Positions 7,854 to 14,316 of a stretch of 14,316 nucleotides of DNA are shown one piece after another. The first letter of the stretch is position 1. Every line of letters begins with the position of its first letter. Location: contig CAYTKT010000050.1 in assembly GCA_964438605.1 (NCBI GenBank), forward strand, positions 1-14,316, given 5' to 3'. Origin of the DNA: Alangreenwoodia sp964438605 (GTDB lineage Bacteria > Bacillota > Clostridia > Peptostreptococcales > Anaerovoracaceae). The position numbers and the translations under genes were made by a program. Below the pieces are notes generated by a model. The model was not told where the DNA came from, made no database searches, and saw only the letters and a list, made by a program, of their open reading frames with translations.

Positions 7854-8240
7854 AATAAAACATTCTCTTGCGTTCCTCTATCCAGTCTGAGCACACAATA
7901 TTATATTACATCCTGTATCTCTCCCCGTGATAAAACACTTCTGTATACCCCACGATCCGGCCCAGCCACAAGTATCACATTATGCTTCCATATTTCCTTG
8001 CCGAATAAAATACTCCGATGGATTCCGGCACCCGACTTCACGCACAGTATGATGCGATGCCTCACGTTTGCTGCTGTAATAAAATACTCTCGTCTGTTCC
8101 CTCATCTGACCACACATGGTATTATATGTGTTTGTTCTGCATCTCCTCATCGTGACAGGGCACATCTGTTTGACCGCAGCGCTGACTTTACATATGGTAT
8201 TGAGTATTGCTCACCGTATTTTCACGCAGATAGAACAGAT
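7854..8240. repeat. Degenerate 75-bp tandem repeat ladder, five units and part of a sixth
   Basis: An AATAAAA-type word recurs at 7854, 7929 (GATAAAA), 8004, 8078, 8154 (GACAGGG) and 8229 (GATAGAA), that is at steps of 75, 75, 74, 76 and 75 bp. A second anchor, a GTATTAT-like word, recurs at offset 41-44 in the five complete units. Between the anchors the units are C/T rich but differ a lot. No long open frame crosses the array. It lies upstream of the vanY-like gene and within a 1.2-kb gene-free region. Confidence 0.75.
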
Positions 8241-8305
8241 TTATATTAATATGTAATTTTACATCAAAAAAACGACAATCTCAATGGAAAAAAGAACGAA
8301 ACAGG

Positions 8306-8349
8306 GAAAAATGCACTCTGCATCGCTCCCGCAACAGGTGCTGCGGGAG
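8306..8349 (-). other. Double hairpin with T-run, possible 3' end of a small RNA
   Basis: Read on the minus strand, an 8-bp perfect stem CTCCCGCA/TGCGGGAG with an 8-base loop (8326-8349) is followed two bases later by ATGCA-GAG-TGCAT (8311-8323) and TTTTT. This is a terminator-like end without an upstream coding sequence. A small RNA gene ending here is possible but unproven. Confidence 0.35.
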
Positions 8350-8571
8350 TGTGAAGGTGGGGCGTCTGAACTGTTATACCTCTGCACAGAGAGTTCCATA
8401 GATTTCAGTCCATATTTTTATAATATGACAGAGATGAACAAAGCATACATTTTGTAAGGCTTAACAGTAATATACAGTTTTCTTCTTCAAATATTACCAG
8501 CTATATATCTTTTGCTCTTTTAAAAGAAATCGGAGTTCGGTCCACTTTTGAAGATCAGAAAAAAACTGTGT

Positions 8572-8607
8572 AAAAAAAAGAGAATAACCAGATTTTTACG
8601 GTTATTC
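8572..8607 (-). terminator. Strong intrinsic terminator, minus strand
   Basis: GAATAACC and GGTTATTC form an 8-bp perfect stem around a 10-base loop (8582-8607), followed on the minus strand by TCTTTTTTTT. It lies 373 bp after the groEL stop. It is the first good terminator downstream, so it may end the groES-groEL transcript or an unrecognised RNA starting after groEL. Confidence 0.75.
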
Positions 8608-8771
8608 CCTTAAATAGTCTTATAATATCAATAAATCCTGATGTTTTTACGAACCTGATCCGGCTTACGAAATAAATCGGCACAAACTCCAGGCAAAATT
8701 TTTCCCCCGCCCTCTATTCAGCAATTCTCAGATACTTAAAATACTGACTGAGACAGGAAACCTCAGCTTCT

Positions 8772-8824
8772 TGCATCGATGCAGCGCGGTGCGCTCCGGA
8801 TAGAAACTCCAAAGCGCACCGCGC
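8772..8824. repeat. 12-bp palindrome followed by a 12-bp-stem GC-rich hairpin
   Basis: TGCATCGATGCA (8772-8783) is a perfect palindrome. It abuts GCGCGGTGCGCT (8784-8795), which pairs perfectly with AGCGCACCGCGC (8813-8824) around a 17-base loop. There is no T-run on either side. The GC content stands out sharply from the A/T-rich surroundings. It could stabilise the 3' end of the groEL mRNA or be a mobile-element end. Confidence 0.6.
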
Positions 8825-8979
8825 CTGATATTCAAGTCTGCCTCTCAAAACTGACAGACTGTTAACTTCATCATACGATTATTTAACATCAGTGATTTTT
8901 TACATCTTTTCGGTTTCAGCATTCCACGCCCTCGTTCTTGGCCGATCTTGCCGCCTTACCGATTGTCGATACCCGCCGA

Positions 8980-10611
8980 CTACATCATTCCCATTCCATT
9001 GCCTGCATTATTTTGGAGATTTTCAAACGGATTTTCCGTCTTGATGTCCACAACGCACGCCTCCGTCGTCAACAGCATTGCAGATGCAGAGGCCGCGTTT
9101 TGGAGCGCAGATCTTGTAACCTTCGTCGGGTCAACAATACCTTCTGTCATCATATCAACATACTTTTCCGTAGCCGCGTTAAATCCTACTCCTGCCTTAC
9201 TGCCCTTAACTTTAGCTACGACGACAGAGCCTTCAAATCCTGCATTTTCAGCGATTTGTCTTACAGGCTCCTCAAGAGCTCTCTGAATAATCATAGCGCC
9301 CGTCTTCATATCGCCTGTCAAAGACTTAACATACTTTGCAACAGCCGGAATTACATTGACAAGAGCTACCCCGCCGCCAGGAACGATACCTTCCTCAACG
9401 GCTGCCTGCGTAGCATTGAGCGCATCTTCGATTCTCAGCTTCTTTTCCTTTAATTCAGTTTCCGTCGCTGCACCGACCTGAATAACTGCGACACCGCCTG
9501 CCAGCTTCGCCAACCTTTCCTGAAGCTTATTGGAATCGAATTCCGATTCTGTTTCTTCCATTTGTGCCTTGATCAGTTTGATTCTATCCTGAATCGCTGC
9601 AGAATCGCCGGCGCCGCTGACGATAACCGTATTTTCCTTGGAAACTTTAACCGTTTCAGCTGTACCCAGCATATCAATCGTCGTTTCCTTCATATCCATG
9701 CCGATCTCATCGGAAATAACTGTGCCGCCTGTGAGAACCGCAATATCCTGCAGCTGCTCCTTCCTCCTGTCACCGAAGCCTGGCGCCTTAACGCATACGC
9801 AGTCAAACGTACCTCTAATCTTATTCAAAACGATAGTTGCCAATGCTTCGCCTTCTACATCGTCCGCGATAATTAGCAGCTTTCTGCCCTGCTGAACGAT
9901 CTGCTCAAGAACAGGCAGAATTTCCTGAATATTTGAAATCTTCTTATCAGTAATCAGAATATATGGATTCGTCAGATTCGCTTCCATTTTTTCCGTATCA
10001 TTTACCATATATGCGGAGAGATAGCCTCTGTCAAACTGCATTCCTTCTACAACGTCAAGCGTCGTACCCATGGACTTGGATTCTTCAACCGTAATGACGC
10101 CTTCTCTTCCTACTTTTTCCATAGCTTCCGCAATAAACTCGCCGATTTCGTCGTCCCCGGCAGAAACAGACGCCACCTGAGCGATATTTTCTCTGCTCTC
10201 AACGGCCTTAGAAATTGTCTTCAGTTCTTCGACTGCAACATCGACAGCGCCCTGCATTCCCCTTTTTAGAACCATCGGGTTTGCGCCGGCAGCCACATTT
10301 TTCAGGCCTTCCTTGACAATGATCTGTGCCAGCAGCGTAGCCGTCGTCGTGCCGTCGCCTGCCGCGTCATTCGTCTTTGTGGAAACTTCTTTAACGAGCT
10401 GCGCACCCATATTTTCATACGGATCTTCAAGATCAATATCTCTTGCAATCGTCACACCGTCGTTTGTGATCATCGGTGCTCCGAAAGACTTTTCGAGCAA
10501 AACATTTCTCCCTTTAGGACCGAGCGTTACTTTAACCGTATCGGCGAGCTTGTCGACGCCCGCTTCAAGCTTTCTTCTGACTTCTTCGCCGAACTGAATT
10601 TCCTTAGCCAT
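8980..10611 (-). CDS. groEL: Chaperonin GroEL (Hsp60, 60-kDa subunit)
   Basis: GroEL forms the double-ring folding chamber in the cytosol that works with GroES and ATP. The product is 543 residues, a normal length, beginning MAKEIQFGEEVRRKLEAGVD. The equatorial ATP site is visible: LGPKGRNVLLEK (P-loop-like, about 30-41), ITNDGVTIARDI and GDGTTTATLLAQ. The C-terminal half contains EEGIVPGGGVAL, and the tail ends NGMGMM, a short version of the usual Gly-Met repeat. The ATG follows a GGAG site with about 9 bases between. The gene is downstream of groES on the same strand but separated by 348 bp, much more than usual. It should be co-regulated with groES through the CIRCE element at 11688. Confidence 0.98.
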   Translation of the reverse strand: MAKEIQFGEEVRRKLEAGVDKLADTVKVTLGPKGRNVLLEKSFGAPMITNDGVTIARDIDLEDPYENMGAQLVKEVSTKTNDAAGDGTTTATLLAQIIVKEGLKNVAAGANPMVLKRGMQGAVDVAVEELKTISKAVESRENIAQVASVSAGDDEIGEFIAEAMEKVGREGVITVEESKSMGTTLDVVEGMQFDRGYLSAYMVNDTEKMEANLTNPYILITDKKISNIQEILPVLEQIVQQGRKLLIIADDVEGEALATIVLNKIRGTFDCVCVKAPGFGDRRKEQLQDIAVLTGGTVISDEIGMDMKETTIDMLGTAETVKVSKENTVIVSGAGDSAAIQDRIKLIKAQMEETESEFDSNKLQERLAKLAGGVAVIQVGAATETELKEKKLRIEDALNATQAAVEEGIVPGGGVALVNVIPAVAKYVKSLTGDMKTGAMIIQRALEEPVRQIAENAGFEGSVVVAKVKGSKAGVGFNAATEKYVDMMTEGIVDPTKVTRSALQNAASASAMLLTTEACVVDIKTENPFENLQNNAGNGMGMM

Positions 10612-10690
10612 TTCGTTTTTCTCCTTTTATTTTTAATTAGTTTTTTTACTCTTAATCAACTTTTTTATTCACCAACAAAGCCGTGCCGAC

Positions 10691-10935
10691 TTGCCTTTTG
10701 GACTGACATCATTTCAAATGAAATCATGTTTCTTTGCATAAAAACCGGTCCATCTCAAATTTGGCCATGTTTCCCTGCTTTTCTGAACCGATTATTGTTT
10801 TAAACTTATACATTCTGTATGAAGTCCGGTCCCGTTTCAAATCGAGCTATACCACTTTGCCTATTTGAACTATCACTGTTTTAAATAAAATCTTACATTA
10901 TGCATGAAAACCGGTTTATCCAAACCGGACCACTC
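10691..10935. repeat. Three degenerate 81-85-bp tandem repeats in the groES-groEL spacer
   Basis: The word CCGGT recurs at 10745, 10826 and 10911, and a TTGCC/CTGCT-type word at about 10692, 10776 and 10858, giving a period of 81-85 bp. Each unit reads roughly TTGCCTTTTTGAACTGAT, then ATTGTTTTAAA-like sequence, a GCATGAAAACCGGTC-like core, and CAAAT. The units agree with each other far better than chance but are not identical. They fill most of the 348-bp spacer and carry no open frame. Confidence 0.75.
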
Positions 10936-10959
10936 CACTCCTGTGCAGAACGTGTCATC

Positions 10960-11229
10960 CTATTCGATTATCGCGAGAATATCGTTCTGAGGCAGAATAA
11001 TCATTTCCTCACCGTCAACATCAATCTCCGTGCCGCCGTACTTTTTGAAGATTACTTTTTCACCGACAGACACCTGAATCGTGACGTCTTCTGTGCCGGG
11101 ACCTACCGCCTGCACTTCCGCTATCTGCGGAACTTCCTTATTCGCACTCGTCAAAATGATGCCGCCCTTTGTCTTTTCCTCAGCCTCCAGACGCTTGATT
11201 ACAATGTTATCACCTAATGGTCTGATCAT
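10960..11229 (-). CDS. groES: Co-chaperonin GroES (Hsp10)
   Basis: GroES forms the seven-subunit lid of the GroEL chamber. The product has 89 residues: MIRPLGDNIVIKRL start, the mobile loop KTKGGIILTSANKE (about 19-32) with its Ile-Ile-Leu GroEL contact, and the C-terminal GEEMIILPQNDILAII. The usual length is 94-97. The missing residues fall between VGPG and VSVGE, where most GroES proteins carry the roof beta-hairpin, so the lid opening may differ. The start ATG follows AAAGGAGA by about 10 bases. It is the first gene of the groES-groEL transcript, behind a CIRCE-controlled promoter and an unusually long leader. Confidence 0.97.
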   Translation of the reverse strand: MIRPLGDNIVIKRLEAEEKTKGGIILTSANKEVPQIAEVQAVGPGTEDVTIQVSVGEKVIFKKYGGTEIDVDGEEMIILPQNDILAIIE

Positions 11230-11687
11230 TTTTTAATATTCTCCTTTCAAATTTATAAATATGTGATGTTCAGAAATACCGACTTCAACAGAAAGCTGCC
11301 TATTTTGTGCAGTCTGCCGCAACGCATAACTTGCACTGCGAAAAAACACATTCGCGGTTCCGGGCTGTTCGGCGCGTCGCGCGTTTCATATATCGTGCAA
11401 ACAACGCATTACAAGAGAACTCTGTATCCTCCGGCACACGACGCTGCGCACCATACGTCACGCGCATTCACACCGAGCAAGCGTAACTCTCACAAGTCCT
11501 CCGCAGTACCTCACACAATGCATATTGTACATAAAATACATCCCGCGCTCCCCGCCTTTTCGGCGTGTCGCGCGGCCTGCATCACGCAAAGCTGCGTCCC
11601 GCACGGCTCTCTGAAAAGCCGGTCGATTTCATGAACGTGCGGCATCGGTTTTCCTACGCCGCACCTTGTTTACCATCTTTTTATTTG
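11230..11687 (-). repeat. Long repeat-containing leader of groES (about 82-bp degenerate repeats)
   Basis: From the likely transcription start near 11712 to the groES ATG is about 480 nt, with no coding sequence I can support. A GTCGCGCG-like word recurs near 11375, 11456, 11539 and 11622, steps of 81, 83 and about 83 bp. The clearest pair is GTCGCGCGTTTCATATATCG at 11377 against GTCGATTTCATGAACGTGCG at 11622. TCCTCCG recurs near 11427 and 11507. The repeats are more GC rich than, and unrelated to, those in the groES-groEL spacer. Confidence 0.55.
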
Positions 11688-11714
11688 TTAGCACTCAGTC
11701 TTTCCGAGTGCTAA
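11688..11714. promoter_or_regulatory. CIRCE operator, HrcA binding site
   Basis: TTAGCACTC, nine bases, GAGTGCTAA: a perfect match to the CIRCE consensus. It lies immediately downstream of the -10 box, covering the expected transcription start, so HrcA would block initiation of groES-groEL until heat stress. hrcA itself is not in this window. Confidence 0.98.
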
Positions 11715-11718
11715 TATT

Positions 11719-11747
11719 AATTTAACGCTTTTGAACGCACTTGTCAA
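11719..11747 (-). promoter_or_regulatory. Sigma-A promoter of groES-groEL
   Basis: On the minus strand a perfect TTGACA (11742-11747) and TAAATT (11719-11724) are separated by 17 bp, with CIRCE starting 4 bp further on. It falls between the glycosylase stop and CIRCE. Confidence 0.9.
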
Positions 11748-11820
11748 CATATTTTCTAAATTTTCCTTCATGTTCTGAAAATTCCCGCTGAAAGCATAAA
11801 TCTTCCTCGTTTTATTCATT

Positions 11821-12744
11821 TTATAAGTGTTCCTTTGCGTAATAAAACAAATACTGCTGTGCAAATCCGCTAAATTCTCCAAAATGAACTCTCGCGTACT
11901 CCGCCATTCCCTTTACGTCGCTGCGCTCAAACCCATATAACTGCGATAAAATCCGCTTCATCCACACATCAAGCGGAAAACTTTCATACCGTAGCAGTCC
12001 GAACAGCAAAATGCAGTCAGCCACCTTCGGCCCGACACCGTAAAGACTTCTGACGTAATCCCGCGCATCCTCCAAATCAGCAGAATCCCCGGCTGCCCGC
12101 AAAGCAGCCAGCCGCCTGCCACCATCCTCCGCAACAGCACGTGCCGTCCCAATCACATATTTATCCCGATATCCAAGCCGGCAGACAGCCAAATCATCTA
12201 CGGAAAGCTCCGCCAGCCGCTTTGCCGTCGGAAACGCGAAACGGGGTTTGTCGCGCCATATCCCGACGGGCTTGCCAAAATTCCTGCAGAGTACGTCAAC
12301 ACACTTCTGTATTCGCGGAATATTGGAATTCTGCGAAATAATAAATGAAACCACCGTTTCCCAGGGATCTTGATGCAGCAGCCGGATTCCACCGCCGAAC
12401 TCTACCGCACGGCGCATTACTTCGTCATTTTCTGACAGATGCCGCTTTACTGTCCCGTAATCCCGGCCAAGATCAAGATAATCGTACCAGAACGATTCGA
12501 AATCTCCGGCCCCGCAATTCTCAATCTGCAAAACCTTGTCATTCAGCCGCAAAGTGACAGCGCGTCCGCCCGCCACGCCCGTATAACTGCCGTCTTCTTC
12601 CGCAAACCAGCGAAAACACTGACCACACTTAAACGTGTGGTTAAGATTGAAATTTTCAATACTTTCCACTCTGAGGATACGCTTCGTCTTATCATACGAT
12701 ACGTGATATTCAGTTTTTCTCCCGTTTTGAGAAAAAATATTCAT
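11821..12744 (-). CDS. ogg: 8-oxoguanine DNA glycosylase / AP lyase, OGG1-like
   Basis: The enzyme removes 8-oxoguanine opposite C in DNA and nicks the abasic site (base excision repair). The N-terminal domain contains CGQCFRW (about 40-46), matching the OGG1 FRW signature. The helix-hairpin-helix reads YGVGPKVADCILL (235-247), where Lys240 corresponds to the catalytic lysine of human OGG1 (GVGTKVADC). Asp259 in PLDVWMKR corresponds to the catalytic aspartate of VDVHMW. QDPWETVVSFIISQNSNI is also family-typical. I prefer the ATG at 12744 (307 residues) because GAGG lies 6 bases before it; an ATG four codons upstream has no clear site and overlaps the GAGG. It lies 242 bp downstream of the ATPase gene on the same strand and 74 bp before the groES promoter. 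Confidence 0.93.
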   Translation of the reverse strand: MNIFSQNGRKTEYHVSYDKTKRILRVESIENFNLNHTFKCGQCFRWFAEEDGSYTGVAGGRAVTLRLNDKVLQIENCGAGDFESFWYDYLDLGRDYGTVKRHLSENDEVMRRAVEFGGGIRLLHQDPWETVVSFIISQNSNIPRIQKCVDVLCRNFGKPVGIWRDKPRFAFPTAKRLAELSVDDLAVCRLGYRDKYVIGTARAVAEDGGRRLAALRAAGDSADLEDARDYVRSLYGVGPKVADCILLFGLLRYESFPLDVWMKRILSQLYGFERSDVKGMAEYARVHFGEFSGFAQQYLFYYAKEHL

Positions 12745-12986
12745 ATAATACCTCATTTTTCACTTCTGCTTTTCTCTTTCATATCGGTCCGCTGTGACCG
12801 CTTCCATACTTCCGGCCTCTGCAGCTGCTCAATTTCCAACTTATTTCGCTCCTCACGCCAAACGACCCATCACGCCCGGCTGCACATCCATCGATAGCAC
12901 ACAACCCACCACAGGTTTCAGTCTTACACCATCGCCTCGGCCTCTGTTCCATCCTGCGCCGGACTTTGCGCCGCCTTCACTTATCA

Positions 12987-13796
12987 TCACGGCTTCAGCC
13001 CCCGGATATCGATATTGACCTCTAGAATATTAAACGCCGTCATGCGCTCCACCTCGTCCGCCACAAGAACACGCAGTTCCTGCGCCCGCTGATAAATCGC
13101 CGGCCCATACCGGAAAACAGCGGAAATATTAATCACGACGCCCTCCGGATGACTTTTGACGCCGCATCTCATCACCTCGGCCACCGATTCCGACTTCAAA
13201 CAGACATAATGAATCAGCTGCGTGACCGCTCGATCCGAAATCATAAACTCGCCAAGATAACTGTAAGTCGGTCTTACGACGCTTTTTTCCTGCATTTCGT
13301 TCTGACGGTCATTCTTTCCTCTAAAAATTCGCAATGGTGTCATAAAATAACCCGAAAACTGCCGTTTTATCTCAAACGTCGGGACAGGAATTACATGTTT
13401 GCCCAGCTCATGACGCTGACGAAGCGCCGTCGTAATCGAATCCTCACTGGCAACGTCCTCAATCCTGATCATTTCAGAAACAGGCGGCAACTCCAGCCTG
13501 TCGCAGATCTTCGCAATCATAGCCTCCGATGTTCCAAGCACCAGCAAACTCCTCGGACCGACCTCGCGTATTTTTTCAGCCACCTCGGCCCGCTCCTTTT
13601 CATTCTGAAAAATCGCCGTTTTAATTGCGCTGACCTTATTTTCATCACGCTTTGCCGAATGACCTGCCTGAATGGTATTTTTATAAATAAACAGGCCGTC
13701 GTCAATAATGCCTTCGATGCGACGCTCACGACAGATATTCATAGATTGGTAACTTTTTCCTGTTCCGCTTTTTCCAACCAACCCATAGACCTTCAA
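12987..13796 (-). CDS. P-loop ATPase fused to a C-terminal Asp23/Gls24-like domain
   Basis: The product has 269 residues. A Walker A motif GKSGTGKS (8-15) lies at the extreme N-terminus and is followed by IIDDGLFIYKN (about 30-40) and a beta strand RSLLVLGTSE (82-91), consistent with a P-loop NTPase. Residues about 173-267 (VVRPTYSYLGEFMISDRAVT to LEVNIDIRGL) have the shape of Asp23/Gls24 alkaline-shock proteins: a short strand, a helix, a VVINISAVFRYG strand, a long helix and a final VNIDIRG strand. No signal peptide or membrane segment is present, so it should act in the cytosol. The start is the TTG at 13794-13796, with AGGAGG 7 bases upstream; no nearby ATG fits. The true role is unknown; an envelope-stress function is suggested only by the Asp23 domain. 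It is divergent from the ferredoxin gene. Confidence 0.85.
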   Translation of the reverse strand: MKVYGLVGKSGTGKSYQSMNICRERRIEGIIDDGLFIYKNTIQAGHSAKRDENKVSAIKTAIFQNEKERAEVAEKIREVGPRSLLVLGTSEAMIAKICDRLELPPVSEMIRIEDVASEDSITTALRQRHELGKHVIPVPTFEIKRQFSGYFMTPLRIFRGKNDRQNEMQEKSVVRPTYSYLGEFMISDRAVTQLIHYVCLKSESVAEVMRCGVKSHPEGVVINISAVFRYGPAIYQRAQELRVLVADEVERMTAFNILEVNIDIRGLKP

Positions 13797-13892
13797 ATCT
13801 GCTCCTCCTCTCTATCCATGTTCCCTTTCTTTCATATCTTACCACAAACTGGCCATTTCCTATAAATTTCATACCGAGATTCGCAAAAAATA

Positions 13893-13921
13893 TTGTGAGT
13901 TTATTTTTTCTTTGATATAAT
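13893..13921 (+). promoter_or_regulatory. Promoter of the ferredoxin gene
   Basis: TTGTGA (13893-13898) and a perfect TATAAT (13916-13921) are exactly 17 bp apart, in an A/T-rich setting, 49 bp before the start codon. It is the strongest-looking promoter in the window together with that of groES. Confidence 0.85.
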
Positions 13922-13970
13922 AGCTATGCTAGATTCTAAGCACAATATATTTATAAGGAGGTAATTCGAA

Positions 13971-14141
13971 ATGGCTTATGTAATTAAAGACGTGTGCATC
14001 GCTTGTGGTGCTTGTGCCGCTGAGTGTCCGGTAGAGGCTATCTCTGAAGGGGAGACTCAATTTGTTATCAACTCTGACGTTTGTATCGATTGCGGCGCTT
14101 GCGCAGGTACATGTCCAGTAGACGCTCCTACACCAGCTTAA
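13971..14141 (+). CDS. 2[4Fe-4S] ferredoxin, clostridial type
   Basis: A low-potential electron carrier for anaerobic metabolism in the cytosol, accepting electrons for example from pyruvate:ferredoxin oxidoreductase. The product has 56 residues, typical of clostridial ferredoxins. Two CxxCxxCxxxCP motifs bind the two clusters: Cys9, 12, 15, 19 and Cys38, 41, 44, 48, each following the DVCIxCGAC pattern. The ATG has a perfect AAGGAGGT site 9 bases upstream and a near-consensus promoter, as expected for a highly expressed gene. The tail is short and Pro rich (DAPTPA). It is a single-gene unit, divergent from the ATPase gene. Confidence 0.97.
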   Translation: MAYVIKDVCIACGACAAECPVEAISEGETQFVINSDVCIDCGACAGTCPVDAPTPA

Positions 14142-14174
14142 TCTGAATCGGTTCTTACTGGAACAAAATTCAGA
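14142..14174 (+). terminator. Hairpin directly after the ferredoxin stop, weak terminator candidate
   Basis: TCTGAAT (14142-14148) pairs with ATTCAGA (14168-14174), and GTTC with GAAC inside, around a 6-base loop. Only a short A/T-rich tail follows and no clear T-run, so it may serve as a weak terminator or as a 3' stabiliser. Confidence 0.45.
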
Positions 14175-14200
14175 ATTTACATTAAAAAAGAAATTATCGG

Positions 14201-14245
14201 CGCGGATATACCGAAATTCATTTTTGAAATTTCCGGAGAACCGCG
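14201..14245. repeat. Imperfect long hairpin between the ferredoxin gene and the window end
   Basis: CGCGG (14201-14205) pairs with CCGCG (14241-14245), and CCGAAATT pairs with AATTT-C-CGG inside with one bulged C. The outer loops are five and four bases. No T-run follows, so it is not a standard terminator. Confidence 0.4.
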
Positions 14246-14264
14246 TCGTAGACAAAAGTCACCC

Positions 14265-14316
14265 CCACCCGTAAAACGGGTGGCTCGGGACGCGGGCTCT
14301 AAGCCCGCCCTGCTTG
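14265..14316. mobile_element. Paired GC-rich hairpins resembling an end of an IS200/IS605-type element
   Basis: CCACCCGT-AAA-ACGGGTGG (14265-14283) and GCGGGCT-CTA-AGCCCGC (14292-14308) are two perfect small hairpins with three-base loops, 8 bases apart, at the window edge. Subterminal hairpins of this form mark the ends of IS200/IS605 elements, whose TnpA recognises them as single-stranded DNA. The transposase genes, if present, lie beyond the window, so the call rests on structure alone. REP-like repeats are the main alternative. Confidence 0.4.

Larger units (their letters stand above)
8241..8979. other. Gene-free region between the 75-bp repeats and groEL
   Basis: I find no credible coding sequence on either strand in these 739 bp. 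It holds a hairpin block at 8306-8349, a minus-strand terminator at 8572-8607, and a palindrome plus GC-rich hairpin at 8772-8824. Weak inverted repeats also lie near 8725-8756 (TCTCAG/CTGAGA) and 8834-8858 (AGTCTG/CAGACT). This could be a site for a small RNA gene or an old insertion. Confidence 0.5.

Noticed and set aside
7854..8240. CRISPR array
   Set aside because: The units are 75 bp, diverge along their whole length and do not show short identical repeats separated by unique spacers; no cas genes are present.
8938..9453. Plus-strand open frame of 171 codons antisense to groEL
   Set aside because: It is a shadow of the GroEL 3' end with Arg/His/Cys-rich content typical of reverse-frame translation and no start signal.
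13149..13865. Plus-strand open frame of 238 codons antisense to the ATPase gene
   Set aside because: The opposite strand encodes a convincing P-loop protein with a strong binding site and start; this frame has neither.
13929..14255. Minus-strand open frame of 108 codons antisense to the ferredoxin
   Set aside because: It covers the reverse of the ferredoxin gene and its promoter, with no start signal.

Overview
The window looks like the chromosome of a low-to-mid GC anaerobic member of the Bacillota. The signs are very strong AGGAGG-type ribosome binding sites, several TTG starts, a HrcA/CIRCE-controlled groES-groEL locus and a clostridial 2[4Fe-4S] ferredoxin. A Negativicutes-type host is my best guess, but nothing in the sequence fixes the genus. 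Nearly all genes lie on the minus strand; only a truncated asparagine synthase gene and the ferredoxin gene lie on the plus strand.

Region 1-3400 is worn accessory DNA. It holds the start of an ISLre2 (UPF0236) transposase broken by an in-frame amber codon and running off the left edge, a small unrecognised gene with a consensus promoter, and an asparagine synthase gene whose C-terminal part has been replaced by unrelated sequence. A bidirectional terminator at 3352-3402 closes both asnB and the converging guaA.

Region 3524-6838 holds guaA and guaB, the two steps from IMP to GMP, in the same orientation. The GuaB is of the sequence type known from the protozoan Tritrichomonas foetus. Upstream of guaB is a D,D-carboxypeptidase (VanY family) lipoprotein gene broken by a single-base frameshift within its metal-binding motif.

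Region 7791-8979 is about 1.2 kb without a gene. It holds a ladder of degenerate 75-bp tandem repeats, a GC-rich hairpin block, a strong minus-strand terminator and a 12-bp-stem hairpin. Next, on the minus strand, come groEL and groES, separated by an unusually long spacer, with a leader of roughly 480 nt after a perfect CIRCE element and a consensus promoter. The spacer and the leader each carry their own family of degenerate 81-85-bp tandem repeats. These repeat-filled spacers are the most unusual feature of the window.

The right end carries an OGG1-like 8-oxoguanine DNA glycosylase, a P-loop ATPase fused to an Asp23/Gls24 domain, the divergently transcribed ferredoxin with a textbook promoter, and hairpins at the edge that resemble the end of an IS200/IS605-type element. 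I found no tRNA, rRNA, CRISPR array, defence system or known riboswitch.
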